A stretch of DNA of 64,000 nt from Tumidithrix helvetica (GCF_965232925.1 NZ_CBDDRA010000020.1:1-64000); one strand, 5' to 3'. Positions 1 through 8,657 are shown, numbered from the stretch's first letter. The notes: generated by a model not told the origin, from the letters alone. Program-made: numbers and translations.

Positions 1-37
1 TACAGGCTTCTAGTCTTTCTTTGTCTTCTGGACTCAT
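1..37 (-). CDS. 5' end of a putative transposase, cut by window edge
   Basis: Only the first twelve codons are inside the window, reading MSPEDKERLEAC on the minus strand from an ATG at 37. This start resembles the N-terminus of cyanobacterial ISKra4-type transposases, which commonly open with M-(S/T)-PE-(D/E)-KERLEAC. The match is from memory and very short, so the identity is tentative; sequence to the left of the window would settle it. Confidence 0.3.
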   Translation of the reverse strand, partial: MSPEDKERLEAC

Positions 38-170
38 TGTTTTATAGGGCTTAACTTTGATCTATTATCCCACTCTGCTTTGCTAAGTATTTCTACTTAT
101 TACCTAATTGAGATGCTCCCATCTTTCTCTTTGTCTTCTTTCTAAAATTCTACATTCACACTTTGAACTG

Positions 171-273
171 ATACCATTTTCAAAAAAAGATGCGTTGCAT
201 CTTTTTTTGAAAAAACCGCGCTCAGCGCGGAATCTAAAACCTGATCTGTCGCAAATATTTAGGAAATTGGTAT
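171..273. repeat. Family A MITE-like repeat, copy 1
   Basis: A 103-bp element with inverted ends (TACCATTTTC and GAAATTGGTA) bordered by A/T. Inside are two hairpins: an A/T-rich one around GATGCGTTGCATC and a GC-rich one, CCGCGCTCAGCGCGG. Related copies are at 40912-41011, 54849-54949 (reverse orientation) and 60100-60200. It has no coding capacity. The TA at each tip would suit a target duplicated at TA, as for IS630/mariner-type elements; that is inference. Confidence 0.75.
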
Positions 274-331
274 GAGATGTTCAAGTAAGCATCTGGATCG
301 TTGCTTTAATTATTAACGTTTATTAAGATTT

Positions 332-352
332 TAATGAAAGCTATTCTCAATA
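332..352 (+). promoter_or_regulatory. Candidate Fur box upstream of isiA
   Basis: The imperfect palindrome AATGAAAGCTATTCTCAAT (reverse strand ATTGAGAATAGCTTTCATT) resembles the cyanobacterial Fur operator (ATTGAGAATnATTCTCAAT style). It lies about 105 bp before the isiA start, where iron repression of isiA would be expected. Called by eye; no scoring was done. Confidence 0.45.
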
Positions 353-457
353 AAGAAGTTGCTAGTAGGATTATTGAAGAAATTATTGCAACTAATTCCT
401 ATTAGTGAATCTAAATAGCTGCAAAATTAATAACCTACTTGCTTATCTCTACCCTCT

Positions 458-1495
458 ATGCAAATCTCTAAAAATACTAATGTAAAGTCCGATTGGTGGG
501 CTGGAAATGCTCGTTTTGCTGACCTGTCTGGTCTTTTTATCGTAGCTCACGTTGCCCAGGCAGCATTGATCGCTTTTTGGGCTGGTGCATTTACTTTATA
601 TGAAATCTCATGGTATAGGGCTGATTTACCCATGGGTAGTCAAGGCTTGATTTTACTGCCCCATCTTGCTTCTCTAGGTATTGGAGTTGGCGAAGGCGGC
701 ACTATTATTGATAGTTATTCCTATTTTGTTATTGGCTTACTCCATCTAATTTCTTCTGCGGTTTTGGCAGCTGGAGCCTTGTTTCATCTGACTAAAACCC
801 CATCAAGTCTCAAAGATCTAAAGGGCTTTGCCAGAAATTTTCATTTTGAATGGAATGACTCGCATAAACTAGGAATTATTTTGGGACATCATTTGCTGTT
901 TTTGGGCATGGGAGCATTATTACTTGTACTGAAGGCGATGTATTGGGGTGGTCTCTATGACTCGAATATTCACGCTGTCAGAGTTGTGACTGCACCAACT
1001 CTCGATCCTTTAACGATTTACGGCTATCAAACACATTTTGCGAATGTAAATAGCTTAGAAGATTTGGTTGGCGGTCATATATATGTTGGCTTTATGCTTT
1101 TGGCTGGTGGGGTTTGGCATATTGTGATGCCACCTTTAGAATGGGCTAAAAAAGTCTTGATCTTTTCTAGTGAGGCAATTCTCTCTTATTCCTTAGGAGG
1201 AATCGCATTAGCTGGTTTTGTTGCTTCTTATTTCTGTGCGGTAAATACTCTTGCATATCCAGTGGAGTTTTATGGTGAAGTACTACAGGTAAAACTTGGC
1301 ATCATGCCTTTCTATGCAGACACTGTGACGTTACCCTTTGGTGTGCATTCTCCACGTTGCTGGCTAGCAAATGCTCATTTCATCTTAGCGTTCTTCTTTT
1401 TGCAAGGACATTTGTATCATGCCCTGAAAGCGATCGGGTTTGATTTCAGTCGTGTTAGTAGAGCTTTGAATATGTACGTGGCGGAAGTGGAATAA
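458..1495 (+). CDS. isiA: Iron-stress chlorophyll-binding protein IsiA (CP43')
   Basis: A membrane antenna protein that binds chlorophyll a and, in known systems, surrounds photosystem I under iron limitation. The 345-residue length matches IsiA/Pcb proteins and is shorter than PsbC because the large lumenal loop is absent. The N-terminus WWAGNARFADLSG and AHVAQAALIAFWAG segment are characteristic of the CP43/Pcb/IsiA family. Six hydrophobic segments with histidines (for example LGHHLLF, GGHIYVGFMLLAGGVWH, FLQGHLYHA) supply chlorophyll ligands. Assignment to IsiA rather than another Pcb is supported by the flavodoxin gene isiB 500 bp downstream and by an upstream Fur-like site. The ATG at 458 gives the expected N-terminus. 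A perfect terminator follows immediately, so isiA can be transcribed alone. Confidence 0.93.
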   Translation: MQISKNTNVKSDWWAGNARFADLSGLFIVAHVAQAALIAFWAGAFTLYEISWYRADLPMGSQGLILLPHLASLGIGVGEGGTIIDSYSYFVIGLLHLISSAVLAAGALFHLTKTPSSLKDLKGFARNFHFEWNDSHKLGIILGHHLLFLGMGALLLVLKAMYWGGLYDSNIHAVRVVTAPTLDPLTIYGYQTHFANVNSLEDLVGGHIYVGFMLLAGGVWHIVMPPLEWAKKVLIFSSEAILSYSLGGIALAGFVASYFCAVNTLAYPVEFYGEVLQVKLGIMPFYADTVTLPFGVHSPRCWLANAHFILAFFFLQGHLYHALKAIGFDFSRVSRALNMYVAEVE

Positions 1496-1501
1496 ATGTC
1501 T

Positions 1502-1537
1502 AGATTCCCGAATTTTTGGGCAAAAATTCGGGAATCT
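1502..1537 (+). terminator. Perfect hairpin after isiA
   Basis: AGATTCCCGAATTTTTG and its exact complement CAAAAATTCGGGAATCT form a 17-bp stem with a two-base nominal loop, beginning 6 bp after the isiA stop codon. No strong T run follows. It may terminate the monocistronic isiA message or stabilise its 3' end. Confidence 0.7.
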
Positions 1538-1639
1538 TATATGGCAATTATCGGTTGTACTAAGATATCCATTTTGAATGAATTTCCTATGGGACAGGGC
1601 TTTTAAAAGCCAACTGCTAGCAGCGAATTGCAAATGACC

Positions 1640-1750
1640 ATAGCAATTCTAAATGATAGATGAGAGATTCTTTTTTCTGCATAGAATCCTAGAATCGTAG
1701 GGGCAAGTCATGAATTGCTCCTACATATAAATCAAATAGGATTGCTATAT
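1640..1750. repeat. Family B MITE-like repeat, copy 1
   Basis: About 111 bp with inverted ends (ATAGCAATTCTA and TAGGATTGCTAT) around a central near-palindrome (GTAGGGGCAA...TTGCTCCTAC). Closely related copies are at 29118-29219 and 36256-36358. It is non-coding and lies in the isiA-isiB gap. Confidence 0.75.
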
Positions 1751-1785
1751 ATGTCCGTATCTTTAGAATCTTAGAGAATAAAATT

Positions 1786-1875
1786 ATGGTGATGTTTCTT
1801 GGTAGTTTATTAACGATCGCTTCACTAACCTGTTTGGTTAATTTTTGGGTTCTATTGGCTCTGACACAAGCATAA
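1786..1875 (+). CDS. Possible 29-residue membrane peptide between isiA and isiB
   Basis: An ATG frame of 29 codons encodes a single hydrophobic helix (MVMFLGSLLTIASLTC then LVNFWVLLALTQA), the size and look of the tiny photosystem or cytochrome b6f subunits. It does not match PetL, PetN, PetG, PsaM, PsaX, PsbT or PsbM as I know them. The ribosome binding site is weak (AGAGA about 10 nt upstream). Whether it is expressed is unknown; the position between two iron-stress genes is the main reason to list it. Confidence 0.22.
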   Translation: MVMFLGSLLTIASLTCLVNFWVLLALTQA

Positions 1876-1940
1876 ATTCCATTGACTGTGAAGAAATACA
1901 GAGGTTCATGGAATGAATTCTATATTGCATACCAACTTTC

Positions 1941-1958
1941 ATGAGAAATCCTTCTCAT
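1941..1958 (+). promoter_or_regulatory. Candidate Fur-like palindrome upstream of isiB
   Basis: ATGAGAAATCCTTCTCAT is a perfect 7-bp inverted repeat with a 4-bp spacer, about 40 bp before the isiB start. Its GAGAA/TTCTC halves resemble Fur operators. It suggests that isiB has its own iron-controlled promoter in addition to any read-through from isiA. Called by eye. Confidence 0.4.
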
Positions 1959-1998
1959 CAATTACAAATACAATCTTCAATTAGGAATAAATAGAACG

Positions 1999-2508
1999 AT
2001 GGCTAAAATTGGTTTGTTTTTTGGAACTCAGACTGGAAATACTGAAGCTGCAGCGCAAGAAATTCAGAAAATATTTGGGTCTGGACTTGTGGATTTACAC
2101 GATGTAGCAAAAGCTGACACTGGAGATTTTGAGGGCTATGATTGCTTGATTATTGGTTGTCCAACTTGGAACATTGGGGAGTTGCAATCAGATTGGGAAG
2201 GATTGTTTGACGAACTCGATGATATGGATTTCTCAGGCAAAAAAGTTGCTTATTTTGGGTGTGGCGATCAAATTGGCTATGCTGATAACTTCATAGATGC
2301 GATCGGCATCCTCGAAGCAAAAATTACAGAGCGAGGTGGAAAGACAGTTGGCTACTGGTCAATGGAAGGCTATGATTTTGATGCATCAAAGGCAGTACGC
2401 AATGGTAAATTTGTCGGTTTAGCGATTGATGACACCAATCAATCTGAACTAACCGAACAGCGTCTCAAAAAGTGGGTTACGCTATTGAGGTCTGAGTTTG
2501 GTGTATAA
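1999..2508 (+). CDS. isiB: Flavodoxin IsiB
   Basis: A soluble FMN electron carrier that replaces ferredoxin between photosystem I and FNR during iron starvation. The 169-residue length is that of a long-chain cyanobacterial flavodoxin. The FMN phosphate loop GTQTGNTEAA is near the N-terminus, followed by the SDWEGLFDELDDMDFSGKKVAYFGCGDQIGYADNF region in pieces typical of the family (CPTWNIGELQSDW, FGCGDQIGY). The end overlaps the following VOC gene by a few bases, so the two are probably co-transcribed. Its place after isiA repeats the classical isiAB arrangement, although a 500-bp gap with a repeat element separates them here. Confidence 0.95.
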   Translation: MAKIGLFFGTQTGNTEAAAQEIQKIFGSGLVDLHDVAKADTGDFEGYDCLIIGCPTWNIGELQSDWEGLFDELDDMDFSGKKVAYFGCGDQIGYADNFIDAIGILEAKITERGGKTVGYWSMEGYDFDASKAVRNGKFVGLAIDDTNQSELTEQRLKKWVTLLRSEFGV

Positions 2509-2875
2509 CTTGAATGCTATAAACTTGAGAGCTTTTGTTCCTGCAAAAGATTTCAATCTCTCCAAATCATTTTATTTAGACCTTGGCTTTCAAATATTTT
2601 ACGAAGATGCAGAATTAGCCGTTTTTAATGTCGGCAATACAGGGATCGGCTTTTACTTGCAAAAATTTTATGTAAAAGAACTTGCCGAAACCCTGATGAT
2701 GCATTTGCTGGTTGAAGATCTGGATGGTTGGTGGGCTGAAGTGCAAGAGCGTAAAATTGCCGAAAAGTATCAGGTGAGAGTTATTCCACCGCAACAGCAA
2801 GCATGGAAAATGCGTGATTTTGTCATCATCGATCCTTCAGGCGTGTTATGGAGAATTGCCGAAAATACGACATAA
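2501..2875 (+). CDS. VOC (glyoxalase/bleomycin-resistance fold) protein
   Basis: A 124-residue member of the vicinal oxygen chelate superfamily. The NLRAFVPAKDF start, FYLDLGFQIFYED segment and DPSGVLWRIAE end fit a single betaalphabetabetabeta module pair. The substrate is unknown. The GTG at 2501 (or TTG at 2498) lies within isiB and is preceded by GAGG at 2487-2490, so it is translationally coupled to flavodoxin. Metal-binding residues are not obvious, so it may be non-enzymatic. Confidence 0.75.
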   Translation: MYNLNAINLRAFVPAKDFNLSKSFYLDLGFQIFYEDAELAVFNVGNTGIGFYLQKFYVKELAETLMMHLLVEDLDGWWAEVQERKIAEKYQVRVIPPQQQAWKMRDFVIIDPSGVLWRIAENTT

Positions 2876-2943
2876 CAACAAATTCTTTTTTCTAAAGCAT
2901 TTGAACTATCACAACCATCGATTTGTATTTGAACTTTATAGTT

Positions 2944-3642
2944 ATGAAAAGTATTCTTATGAAGAATGAGCGGTTGGTTTACATTCTTGGAAGTTTTTTG
3001 CTGGTCAGTACTTTGGCTATGCTTGCGCCGACAAAACTATCCGCGCAGACTCTCCTTACTCAAGAGTATAAGGAACCAGAGAAACTCGAATTTAAGAATA
3101 AAGTCTCTGGAGCGGCGCTAGTTCGCGCTTTGCGTCAAGGTGGTCATATCATCTACTTCCGTCATGTCAGTACTGAGATTGACTATGCCGATCAAATTGT
3201 GGCAAAGATGGGCTATTGCCACAGTCAGAGGATGCTTAGCGAAAAGGGCTGGCAACAGGCGAGAAAAATTGGACTTAGCTTTCAATCTTTGCAAATTCCC
3301 GTTGATAAGGTGTACTCTAGCGAGTATTGTCGAGCTTGGCAGACAGCAGACTTAGCTTTCGGAAGGTATCAGAAGGATTCTAGGCTGAACTTCTTACCAA
3401 AGGCAGAGTATGATGAGATGGATACTTTACAGATGAAAAAAGCTGTGTTTCCTTTGCTCGCTACAATTCCTGCTCAGGGAAAGAACAATGTCATTGTGGG
3501 ACATGATGATATTTTTGAAGCTGCAACAGGAATTTATCCAGAACCTCAGGGAGTTGCATTTGTCCTAACCCCTAATGGTCGTGATGGGTTTGAAATCATT
3601 GCTAAGGTGTTGCCTGATGAATGGAACCAATTATTACCCTAA
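2944..3642 (+). CDS. Secreted histidine phosphatase family protein
   Basis: A 232-residue protein with a signal peptide (hydrophobic LVYILGSFLLVSTLAMLAP ending near LSAQ) and a histidine phosphatase (phosphoglycerate-mutase-like) domain. The catalytic start reads YFRHVSTEIDY, an RH motif with V in place of the usual G. SSEYCRAWQTADLAFG is the typical middle motif, and NVIVGHDDIFEAATG carries the second histidine. Likely periplasmic; the substrate is unknown. ATG at 2944 or 2959 is chosen over an upstream TTG. It overlaps the permease gene by 26 bp, placing it at the head of the uptake operon. Confidence 0.8.
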   Translation: MKSILMKNERLVYILGSFLLVSTLAMLAPTKLSAQTLLTQEYKEPEKLEFKNKVSGAALVRALRQGGHIIYFRHVSTEIDYADQIVAKMGYCHSQRMLSEKGWQQARKIGLSFQSLQIPVDKVYSSEYCRAWQTADLAFGRYQKDSRLNFLPKAEYDEMDTLQMKKAVFPLLATIPAQGKNNVIVGHDDIFEAATGIYPEPQGVAFVLTPNGRDGFEIIAKVLPDEWNQLLP

Positions 3643-4630
3643 GATATTGCTGCGAGATCGCTTCCTGCCCACGTTAGTTTTATTAACGATCGGACTGCTA
3701 TTAACAATGGCAGTTTCTCTATGTCAGGGAGCCGTGCCGATGGGTTGGAACGAACTTTGGCAGGCGCTCTGGCATCAAGGTACATCGATTAATCAAACGA
3801 TTATTTGGGAGTTGCGTCTGCCGCGAATCATTGCGGCGATGGTAGTCGGTGCCGCGCTAGGGATGTCAGGAGCTTTGCTGCAAGGGATGTTACGAAATGG
3901 ACTTGCCGATCCCTTTGTGTTAGGCATTTCCGCAGGTGCAGGACTCGTGGCGATCGCCATGATTACTCTTGGAGTAGTACAGACTTTAGTTCCCTTAGGT
4001 GCTTGGATTGGCGCGATCGCTACCGCAATACTCGTTTACACCCTCGGCTACTTGGGCGGTGGACTATCGGTTGAGCGCTTAATTTTGGCGGGTGTGGCGA
4101 TTAGCTCTATGTTTGGCGCTATCCAAACTACTTTGCTATTACTTGCTGATGATGGCAGGATTCAGTCGGCGTTAAATTGGCTGATTGGTAGTCTGAATGG
4201 TCGCGGCTGGGCTGAGGTGAATAATGTTGGACCTTACGTTGGTATGGCGCTAATTGCAGGTTGTCTATTAGCGCGTCCGCTAAATTTGCTCAATCTTGGT
4301 GATGACATGGCTTCGGGTTTGGGAACTTCGCTTGTGCGCTCGCGTTTAGCGATCGGCGCAGTGGCGAGTTTACTTGCCGCTAGTGCTGTCAGTATGGCGG
4401 GACTAATTGGCTTTGTCGGCTTGGTTGTGCCTCACGGTGTGCGCTTGTTAGTCGGTTTTGACTACCGATGGATTTTGCCATGTTCTGCGATCGGTGGTGC
4501 ATGGGTGCTGACTCTTGCGGATTTGCTATCCCGACTTGGTACAGTGGAATTACCTGTGGGCGCAGTGACTGCATTGCTAGGTTCCCCACTATTTATCTGG
4601 TTACTCTATCGTCGGGGTCAGAGAGGTTAG
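3617..4630 (+). CDS. FecCD/BtuC-type ABC transporter permease
   Basis: An inner-membrane permease for iron-siderophore, heme or cobalamin import, 337 residues with about ten membrane helices. The family signatures LRLPRIIAAMVVGAALGMSG, NGLADPFVLGISAGAG, and near the end AGLIGFVGLVVPHGVRLLVG are clear. The start ATG at 3617 (MNGTNYYPK) overlaps the upstream phosphatase gene; an ATG at 3575 is possible but would lengthen the overlap. The stop is 2 bp before the ATPase start, so the two are translated together. The permease, ATPase, TonB receptor and binding protein form one uptake system. Confidence 0.92.
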   Translation: MNGTNYYPKILLRDRFLPTLVLLTIGLLLTMAVSLCQGAVPMGWNELWQALWHQGTSINQTIIWELRLPRIIAAMVVGAALGMSGALLQGMLRNGLADPFVLGISAGAGLVAIAMITLGVVQTLVPLGAWIGAIATAILVYTLGYLGGGLSVERLILAGVAISSMFGAIQTTLLLLADDGRIQSALNWLIGSLNGRGWAEVNNVGPYVGMALIAGCLLARPLNLLNLGDDMASGLGTSLVRSRLAIGAVASLLAASAVSMAGLIGFVGLVVPHGVRLLVGFDYRWILPCSAIGGAWVLTLADLLSRLGTVELPVGAVTALLGSPLFIWLLYRRGQRG

Positions 4631-4632
4631 AA

Positions 4633-5466
4633 ATGGATAGTTACGACCTTACTGATGCATTGCTAGAAGCCCAAAATCTAGTCGGTGGCTATGGCAAACA
4701 GACGATTTTGCAGAATGTGTCCCTATCTCTACACAAAGGAGAATGGTTGAGTTTAGTAGGTGCAAATGGTTCGGGCAAATCAACTTTGTTGAAATTATGC
4801 AGTCGGATTCTTGCGCCTCAAACAGGCACAGTGCTACTAGATGGCAGAGCCATTCATCAACAGCCAGCGAAAGATGTGGCAAGGCAGTTAGCGATTTTGC
4901 CACAACAGCAGACAATTCCATCGGGCTTGACAGTTCGACAACTGGTTAGCCTCGGACGTACACCTCATCAACCTTGGTGGCAATGGGATCTGAGTTTAGA
5001 GGATCGCGCAATGGTGGAGACTGCGATCGCGCAAACCCAGTTAACTGAATTTAGCGATCGCCCTGTGGAACAACTTTCAGGTGGTGAGCGGCAAAGGGCT
5101 TTTTTAGCTTTAACCTTAGCGCAAGATCCCCAAGTTCTCTTACTGGATGAACCAACGACATTTTTAGATTTACATCATCAATTAGAACTATTGGAACTGC
5201 TCAAGACTCTCAACCAAGAGCGCCAATTGTCGATTATTACGGTGCTGCATGATATTAATCTAGCGGTGCGCTATAGCGATCGCCTAGCGATGTTAAAGCA
5301 GGGTGCGATCGAGGCGATCGGCACATCCGCCGATGTGATCACCCCTGACAATCTCCGTCAAGTTTTTGATGTAGAAGCAGTGACCGTCATTACCCCTGTG
5401 GGTTTACAGATCTGTTTGCTTTCGCCATCCCATACCTTAGTTAAGAGTCGCGATCCTACGAAGTAA
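4633..5466 (+). CDS. FecE/HmuV-type ABC transporter ATPase
   Basis: The cytoplasmic ATPase of the uptake system, 277 residues. Walker A GANGSGKS is at residues 43-50, signature LSGGERQRA at about 148-156, Walker B LLLDEP at about 169-174, and the switch histidine is in VLHDINLA. The ATG at 4633 gives the normal family N-terminus; in-frame sequence further upstream lies inside the permease gene. The sequence is close to iron-siderophore and heme importer ATPases; the transported compound is inferred from the neighbouring receptor. Confidence 0.93.
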   Translation: MDSYDLTDALLEAQNLVGGYGKQTILQNVSLSLHKGEWLSLVGANGSGKSTLLKLCSRILAPQTGTVLLDGRAIHQQPAKDVARQLAILPQQQTIPSGLTVRQLVSLGRTPHQPWWQWDLSLEDRAMVETAIAQTQLTEFSDRPVEQLSGGERQRAFLALTLAQDPQVLLLDEPTTFLDLHHQLELLELLKTLNQERQLSIITVLHDINLAVRYSDRLAMLKQGAIEAIGTSADVITPDNLRQVFDVEAVTVITPVGLQICLLSPSHTLVKSRDPTK

Positions 5467-5543
5467 GCCTTCAAAACTATCACAAAAGGGCAAGCGCCAA
5501 CTTGCCCTCGAAATATCGACATCAAATCGACATCAACAATCAT

Positions 5544-8210
5544 ATGAAATTTCATCCCATTCTGCTCAAGAATGCAGCATTCTTAATGCTTAGCATTCCC
5601 ATATCGCTGTTATTTGTAGAATTAGCGATCGCTGAAAATATTTCCAACAGTTCAGCAATTCCCACAGAAGATAGGAGGGCTAAGCCTCTTGCCCCACAAA
5701 TCGCCCAAGCATCACCTGTTAAAGTTACCAAAGTTCAAATCAATCCTAGCGCCTCTAGATTAGAGATTGTTCTGGAAACCGCAGAGGGGCAATCGCTTCA
5801 GATTGACAGCAATAAATTTAGGATAGAAGGAAATAATCTGGCTGCGGATATTCCCAATGCGGTATTGGCGATCCCTGATATTCAGGAATTTAGCGCCGCC
5901 AATCCTACTGCTGAAATCAGCAAAATTAACATTACTCAACTTGATTCGAATACCCTGCGGGTCAATGTGTTCGGCAATGGCAAGCCTCCCATCCAAGAAG
6001 TTGCGTTGAAAATTCAAGGACAGCTTTTTAGTCTCAATCGCGATCGTGAAGATGAAGAAGAAATTACAATTACTGGCACTAGAACTCCTAGACCAACAAG
6101 GCTAACCCCTGGTTCCATCGCAGTAATTGATGCCGATAAAATCGATCAAAATCTATCACAGGATTTACGCGATCTCTTCCGTTATGAACCAAACGTTTCA
6201 GTTGGTAATAATCGCCGCTATGGATTGCAGGATATCAATATTCGTGGCTTAGGTGGCAACCGCGTTCTAATTCTCAATGACGGGATTCGACTTCCCACTC
6301 AGTTCTCCTTTGGGACATCCTCCCTTGGGCGTGATTACGTCGATATTGAAAGCTTGCAACGGGTAGAAGTAGTGCGTGGCCCTGCTTCCGCGCTCTATGG
6401 TAGTGATGCTCTCGGTGGTGTGGTTAGTTTTCGTACCATTGACCCAGAGGATTTACTTAAAAAGCGCCCCGATCGATCTGTCGTTACCAGCCTATCTACC
6501 AATTACGAAACAGGCGATCGTAGTTTTACAAATACCGCCGCGATCGCTTTTCGGGAAGGTAATTTTGAAGGTTTACTTGGCTATACGCGCCGTGATGGAG
6601 CCGAGGCAAAGGTTCCCACTGGTAATGAGTTTGTCGATAGCCGCAGTAATTCTCGTAACAACTGGCTCGGTAAATTGGTCTATCGCATTGATGCAACTAG
6701 CAAAATTGGTTTCGCAGCGGAAATCTTCCGCAATCGCGATAACTTTAAAGTTGCGCCAATTACTGCAGCTGGATTGCAGTCACCAACAGGATTTCGGGGG
6801 CAGGATGAGACTCTGGACAATAATGTCTCCCGCGATCGCTTTAGTATCTCCTATGATTTCAACGATCCTAATAGCACCAGTTTCTTGATTGCCGCCAAAG
6901 CCCAGTTGTACTATCAAAACGCCAATGTTGAAGAAATTCGGACTCAGGATTTTGTAAGAACTGGGGCAGGCGCCGATCGTCGTCGCCTCCGTAATCTTAC
7001 CAACACCTTTGTCGATCGCATTTTGGGTGGCGAAGTCGAGTTCCAAAGCCGTTTTAAAATTGATGAAATTCTCAATACCCTAACCTATGGAATTGATATT
7101 TCTACTACGCACAACGAGCGCATTCGTAACGGTACTGAAAATCGCTTTAATGCCTCAGGCATAAATATTCTTACCACGAATGTAGTTGGCGCAGATAGTT
7201 TTCCTGTCAAGGACTTTCCCGATTCTGATACTTTTCGTTTAGGTATCTATGCCCAAAATGCAATAGATTTTAGCGACGCCTTCACATTGATTGCAGGGCT
7301 AAGATTCGATTCCTATCAACTCAAGACCAAAATCGATGAACTCTATTTGCGAAATTCATCTAGTGCGACAGCAGCAGACTTTAATGACTCGGCAATCTCA
7401 CCCAGCCTCGGTTTTGTTTGGCAAACTTCACCCGAGTGGACATTGACAGGACGTTACGCCAAAGGATTTCGCACGCCATTATATAGTGAAATCAATTCTG
7501 GCTTCACCAATCTCACCAGTCCCACCTTCCGTTACCAAACCCTATCAAACCCCAATCTCAAACCTGAAACTAGCGACACCTTTGAGATTGGAGTTAGAGC
7601 CAATTATCTCCAATTCGACTTCAATCTCACAGGTTTTTACAACAGTTATAGTAACTTCATTGAGTCTTTTGCAAATGCAGGAGTTGCCACAGTTAACGGT
7701 ATTCCCAATGTAAATCTATTCCAATCTCAGAATGTGGCAAGGGCAATCACCTATGGACTTGAGTTGGGCGGAGAATATCGCTTTAGTCCCACCAATGATG
7801 GCTTCAGCCTGATTGCAGCTTTAGGTCTAACAGTTGGTGAGAATCAAATTACCAATCAACCTTTAGAAACAGTCGATCCAATTAAGTTAGTGACGGGCTT
7901 GCGCTATCGCGCTCCAGAAAATATTTGGGGAGCCGATCTGATTGCCACTTTTGCAGGGCAACCCCGACTTGCGAGCAATCGACCCGTCAATGCCTATACA
8001 CCGCAGGGATATACAGTTGTTGACTTGACTGGATTCTACAAAATCACGCCGCAGCTAACTCTAAATATGGGAATTTTCAATCTATTCAACAACCAATATT
8101 TCCTTTATTCCGATGTACGTCCTCTCGTTACTGCGCCTGCACCGACAGATCTGGCGCGATTTGCTCAACCAGGAATCAGTCTCAGAGCTGGATTGACCTT
8201 TGTTTTTTAA
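5544..8210 (+). CDS. AMIN-domain TonB-dependent receptor, heme/hemoglobin-type
   Basis: An outer-membrane receptor of 888 residues. A signal peptide (about 1-30) is followed by an AMIN domain (about 59-150) found in many cyanobacterial TonB receptors, then a TonB-box-like EEITITGTR (162-170), a plug and a beta-barrel ending in LRAGLTFVF with the expected C-terminal phenylalanine. Plug motifs INIRGLGGNRVLILNDGIRL and RVEVVRGPASALYGSDALGG match the hemoglobin/transferrin/lactoferrin receptor family, suggesting heme, but cyanobacterial members may carry other iron chelates. ATG 5544 is preferred since it gives the signal peptide. No tonB or exbBD is in this window. Confidence 0.9.
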   Translation: MKFHPILLKNAAFLMLSIPISLLFVELAIAENISNSSAIPTEDRRAKPLAPQIAQASPVKVTKVQINPSASRLEIVLETAEGQSLQIDSNKFRIEGNNLAADIPNAVLAIPDIQEFSAANPTAEISKINITQLDSNTLRVNVFGNGKPPIQEVALKIQGQLFSLNRDREDEEEITITGTRTPRPTRLTPGSIAVIDADKIDQNLSQDLRDLFRYEPNVSVGNNRRYGLQDINIRGLGGNRVLILNDGIRLPTQFSFGTSSLGRDYVDIESLQRVEVVRGPASALYGSDALGGVVSFRTIDPEDLLKKRPDRSVVTSLSTNYETGDRSFTNTAAIAFREGNFEGLLGYTRRDGAEAKVPTGNEFVDSRSNSRNNWLGKLVYRIDATSKIGFAAEIFRNRDNFKVAPITAAGLQSPTGFRGQDETLDNNVSRDRFSISYDFNDPNSTSFLIAAKAQLYYQNANVEEIRTQDFVRTGAGADRRRLRNLTNTFVDRILGGEVEFQSRFKIDEILNTLTYGIDISTTHNERIRNGTENRFNASGINILTTNVVGADSFPVKDFPDSDTFRLGIYAQNAIDFSDAFTLIAGLRFDSYQLKTKIDELYLRNSSSATAADFNDSAISPSLGFVWQTSPEWTLTGRYAKGFRTPLYSEINSGFTNLTSPTFRYQTLSNPNLKPETSDTFEIGVRANYLQFDFNLTGFYNSYSNFIESFANAGVATVNGIPNVNLFQSQNVARAITYGLELGGEYRFSPTNDGFSLIAALGLTVGENQITNQPLETVDPIKLVTGLRYRAPENIWGADLIATFAGQPRLASNRPVNAYTPQGYTVVDLTGFYKITPQLTLNMGIFNLFNNQYFLYSDVRPLVTAPAPTDLARFAQPGISLRAGLTFVF

Positions 8211-8217
8211 CGATTCT

Positions 8218-8254
8218 CCAATCCTTAAAATGGCGTTGCCATTTTAAGGATTGG
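8218..8254 (+). terminator. Perfect hairpin after the TonB receptor
   Basis: CCAATCCTTAAAATGGC pairs exactly with GCCATTTTAAGGATTGG across a three-base loop, 7 bp after the receptor stop. The arms are 17 bp. A good candidate for a terminator or mRNA 3' stabiliser inside the iron-uptake cluster. Confidence 0.7.
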
Positions 8255-8303
8255 AATAAACGACGCAAGCGCCACTTTTTATATCAATTAGGAGAATCTC
8301 AAA

Positions 8304-8657
8304 ATGGCAGTACAATTTCGACATATCATGCTGATGGTAAAAGACGTTCCTGCTACTACACAGTTCTACAGCTCAGGCTTAGGTTTAGAAATTACTAAAT
8401 TGAGTCCCAACATGGCCGAACTTGATGCTAATGGAACAAAGATTATTATGCATGGCGTAGAAGAAGATCCTAAGACTGGAGGATCGCCGATTCTTAGTTT
8501 TCATGTGGATGATGTAGTTGAGACAATCGCTAAATTAGAAGCTCTTGGTGGCAAACTAGAAGGACGCATTCGCGAGCCTTCCTTTGGCAAAGTTGCCGCA
8601 GTTCGCAGTCCCGAAGGACATTTACTAAGCTTATTACAACCTGCAACAGATAAATAA
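8304..8657 (+). CDS. VOC (glyoxalase-like) protein
   Basis: A 117-residue single-module vicinal oxygen chelate protein. It begins QFRHIMLMVKDVPATTQFY, the normal start of glyoxalase/dioxygenase-fold proteins with a potential metal-ligand histidine, and ends SPEGHLLSLLQP. The substrate is unknown. A good ribosome binding site (TAGGAG) precedes the ATG. It stands between two perfect hairpins and is thus a separate transcription unit or a processed segment within the uptake cluster. Confidence 0.82.
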   Translation: MAVQFRHIMLMVKDVPATTQFYSSGLGLEITKLSPNMAELDANGTKIIMHGVEEDPKTGGSPILSFHVDDVVETIAKLEALGGKLEGRIREPSFGKVAAVRSPEGHLLSLLQPATDK

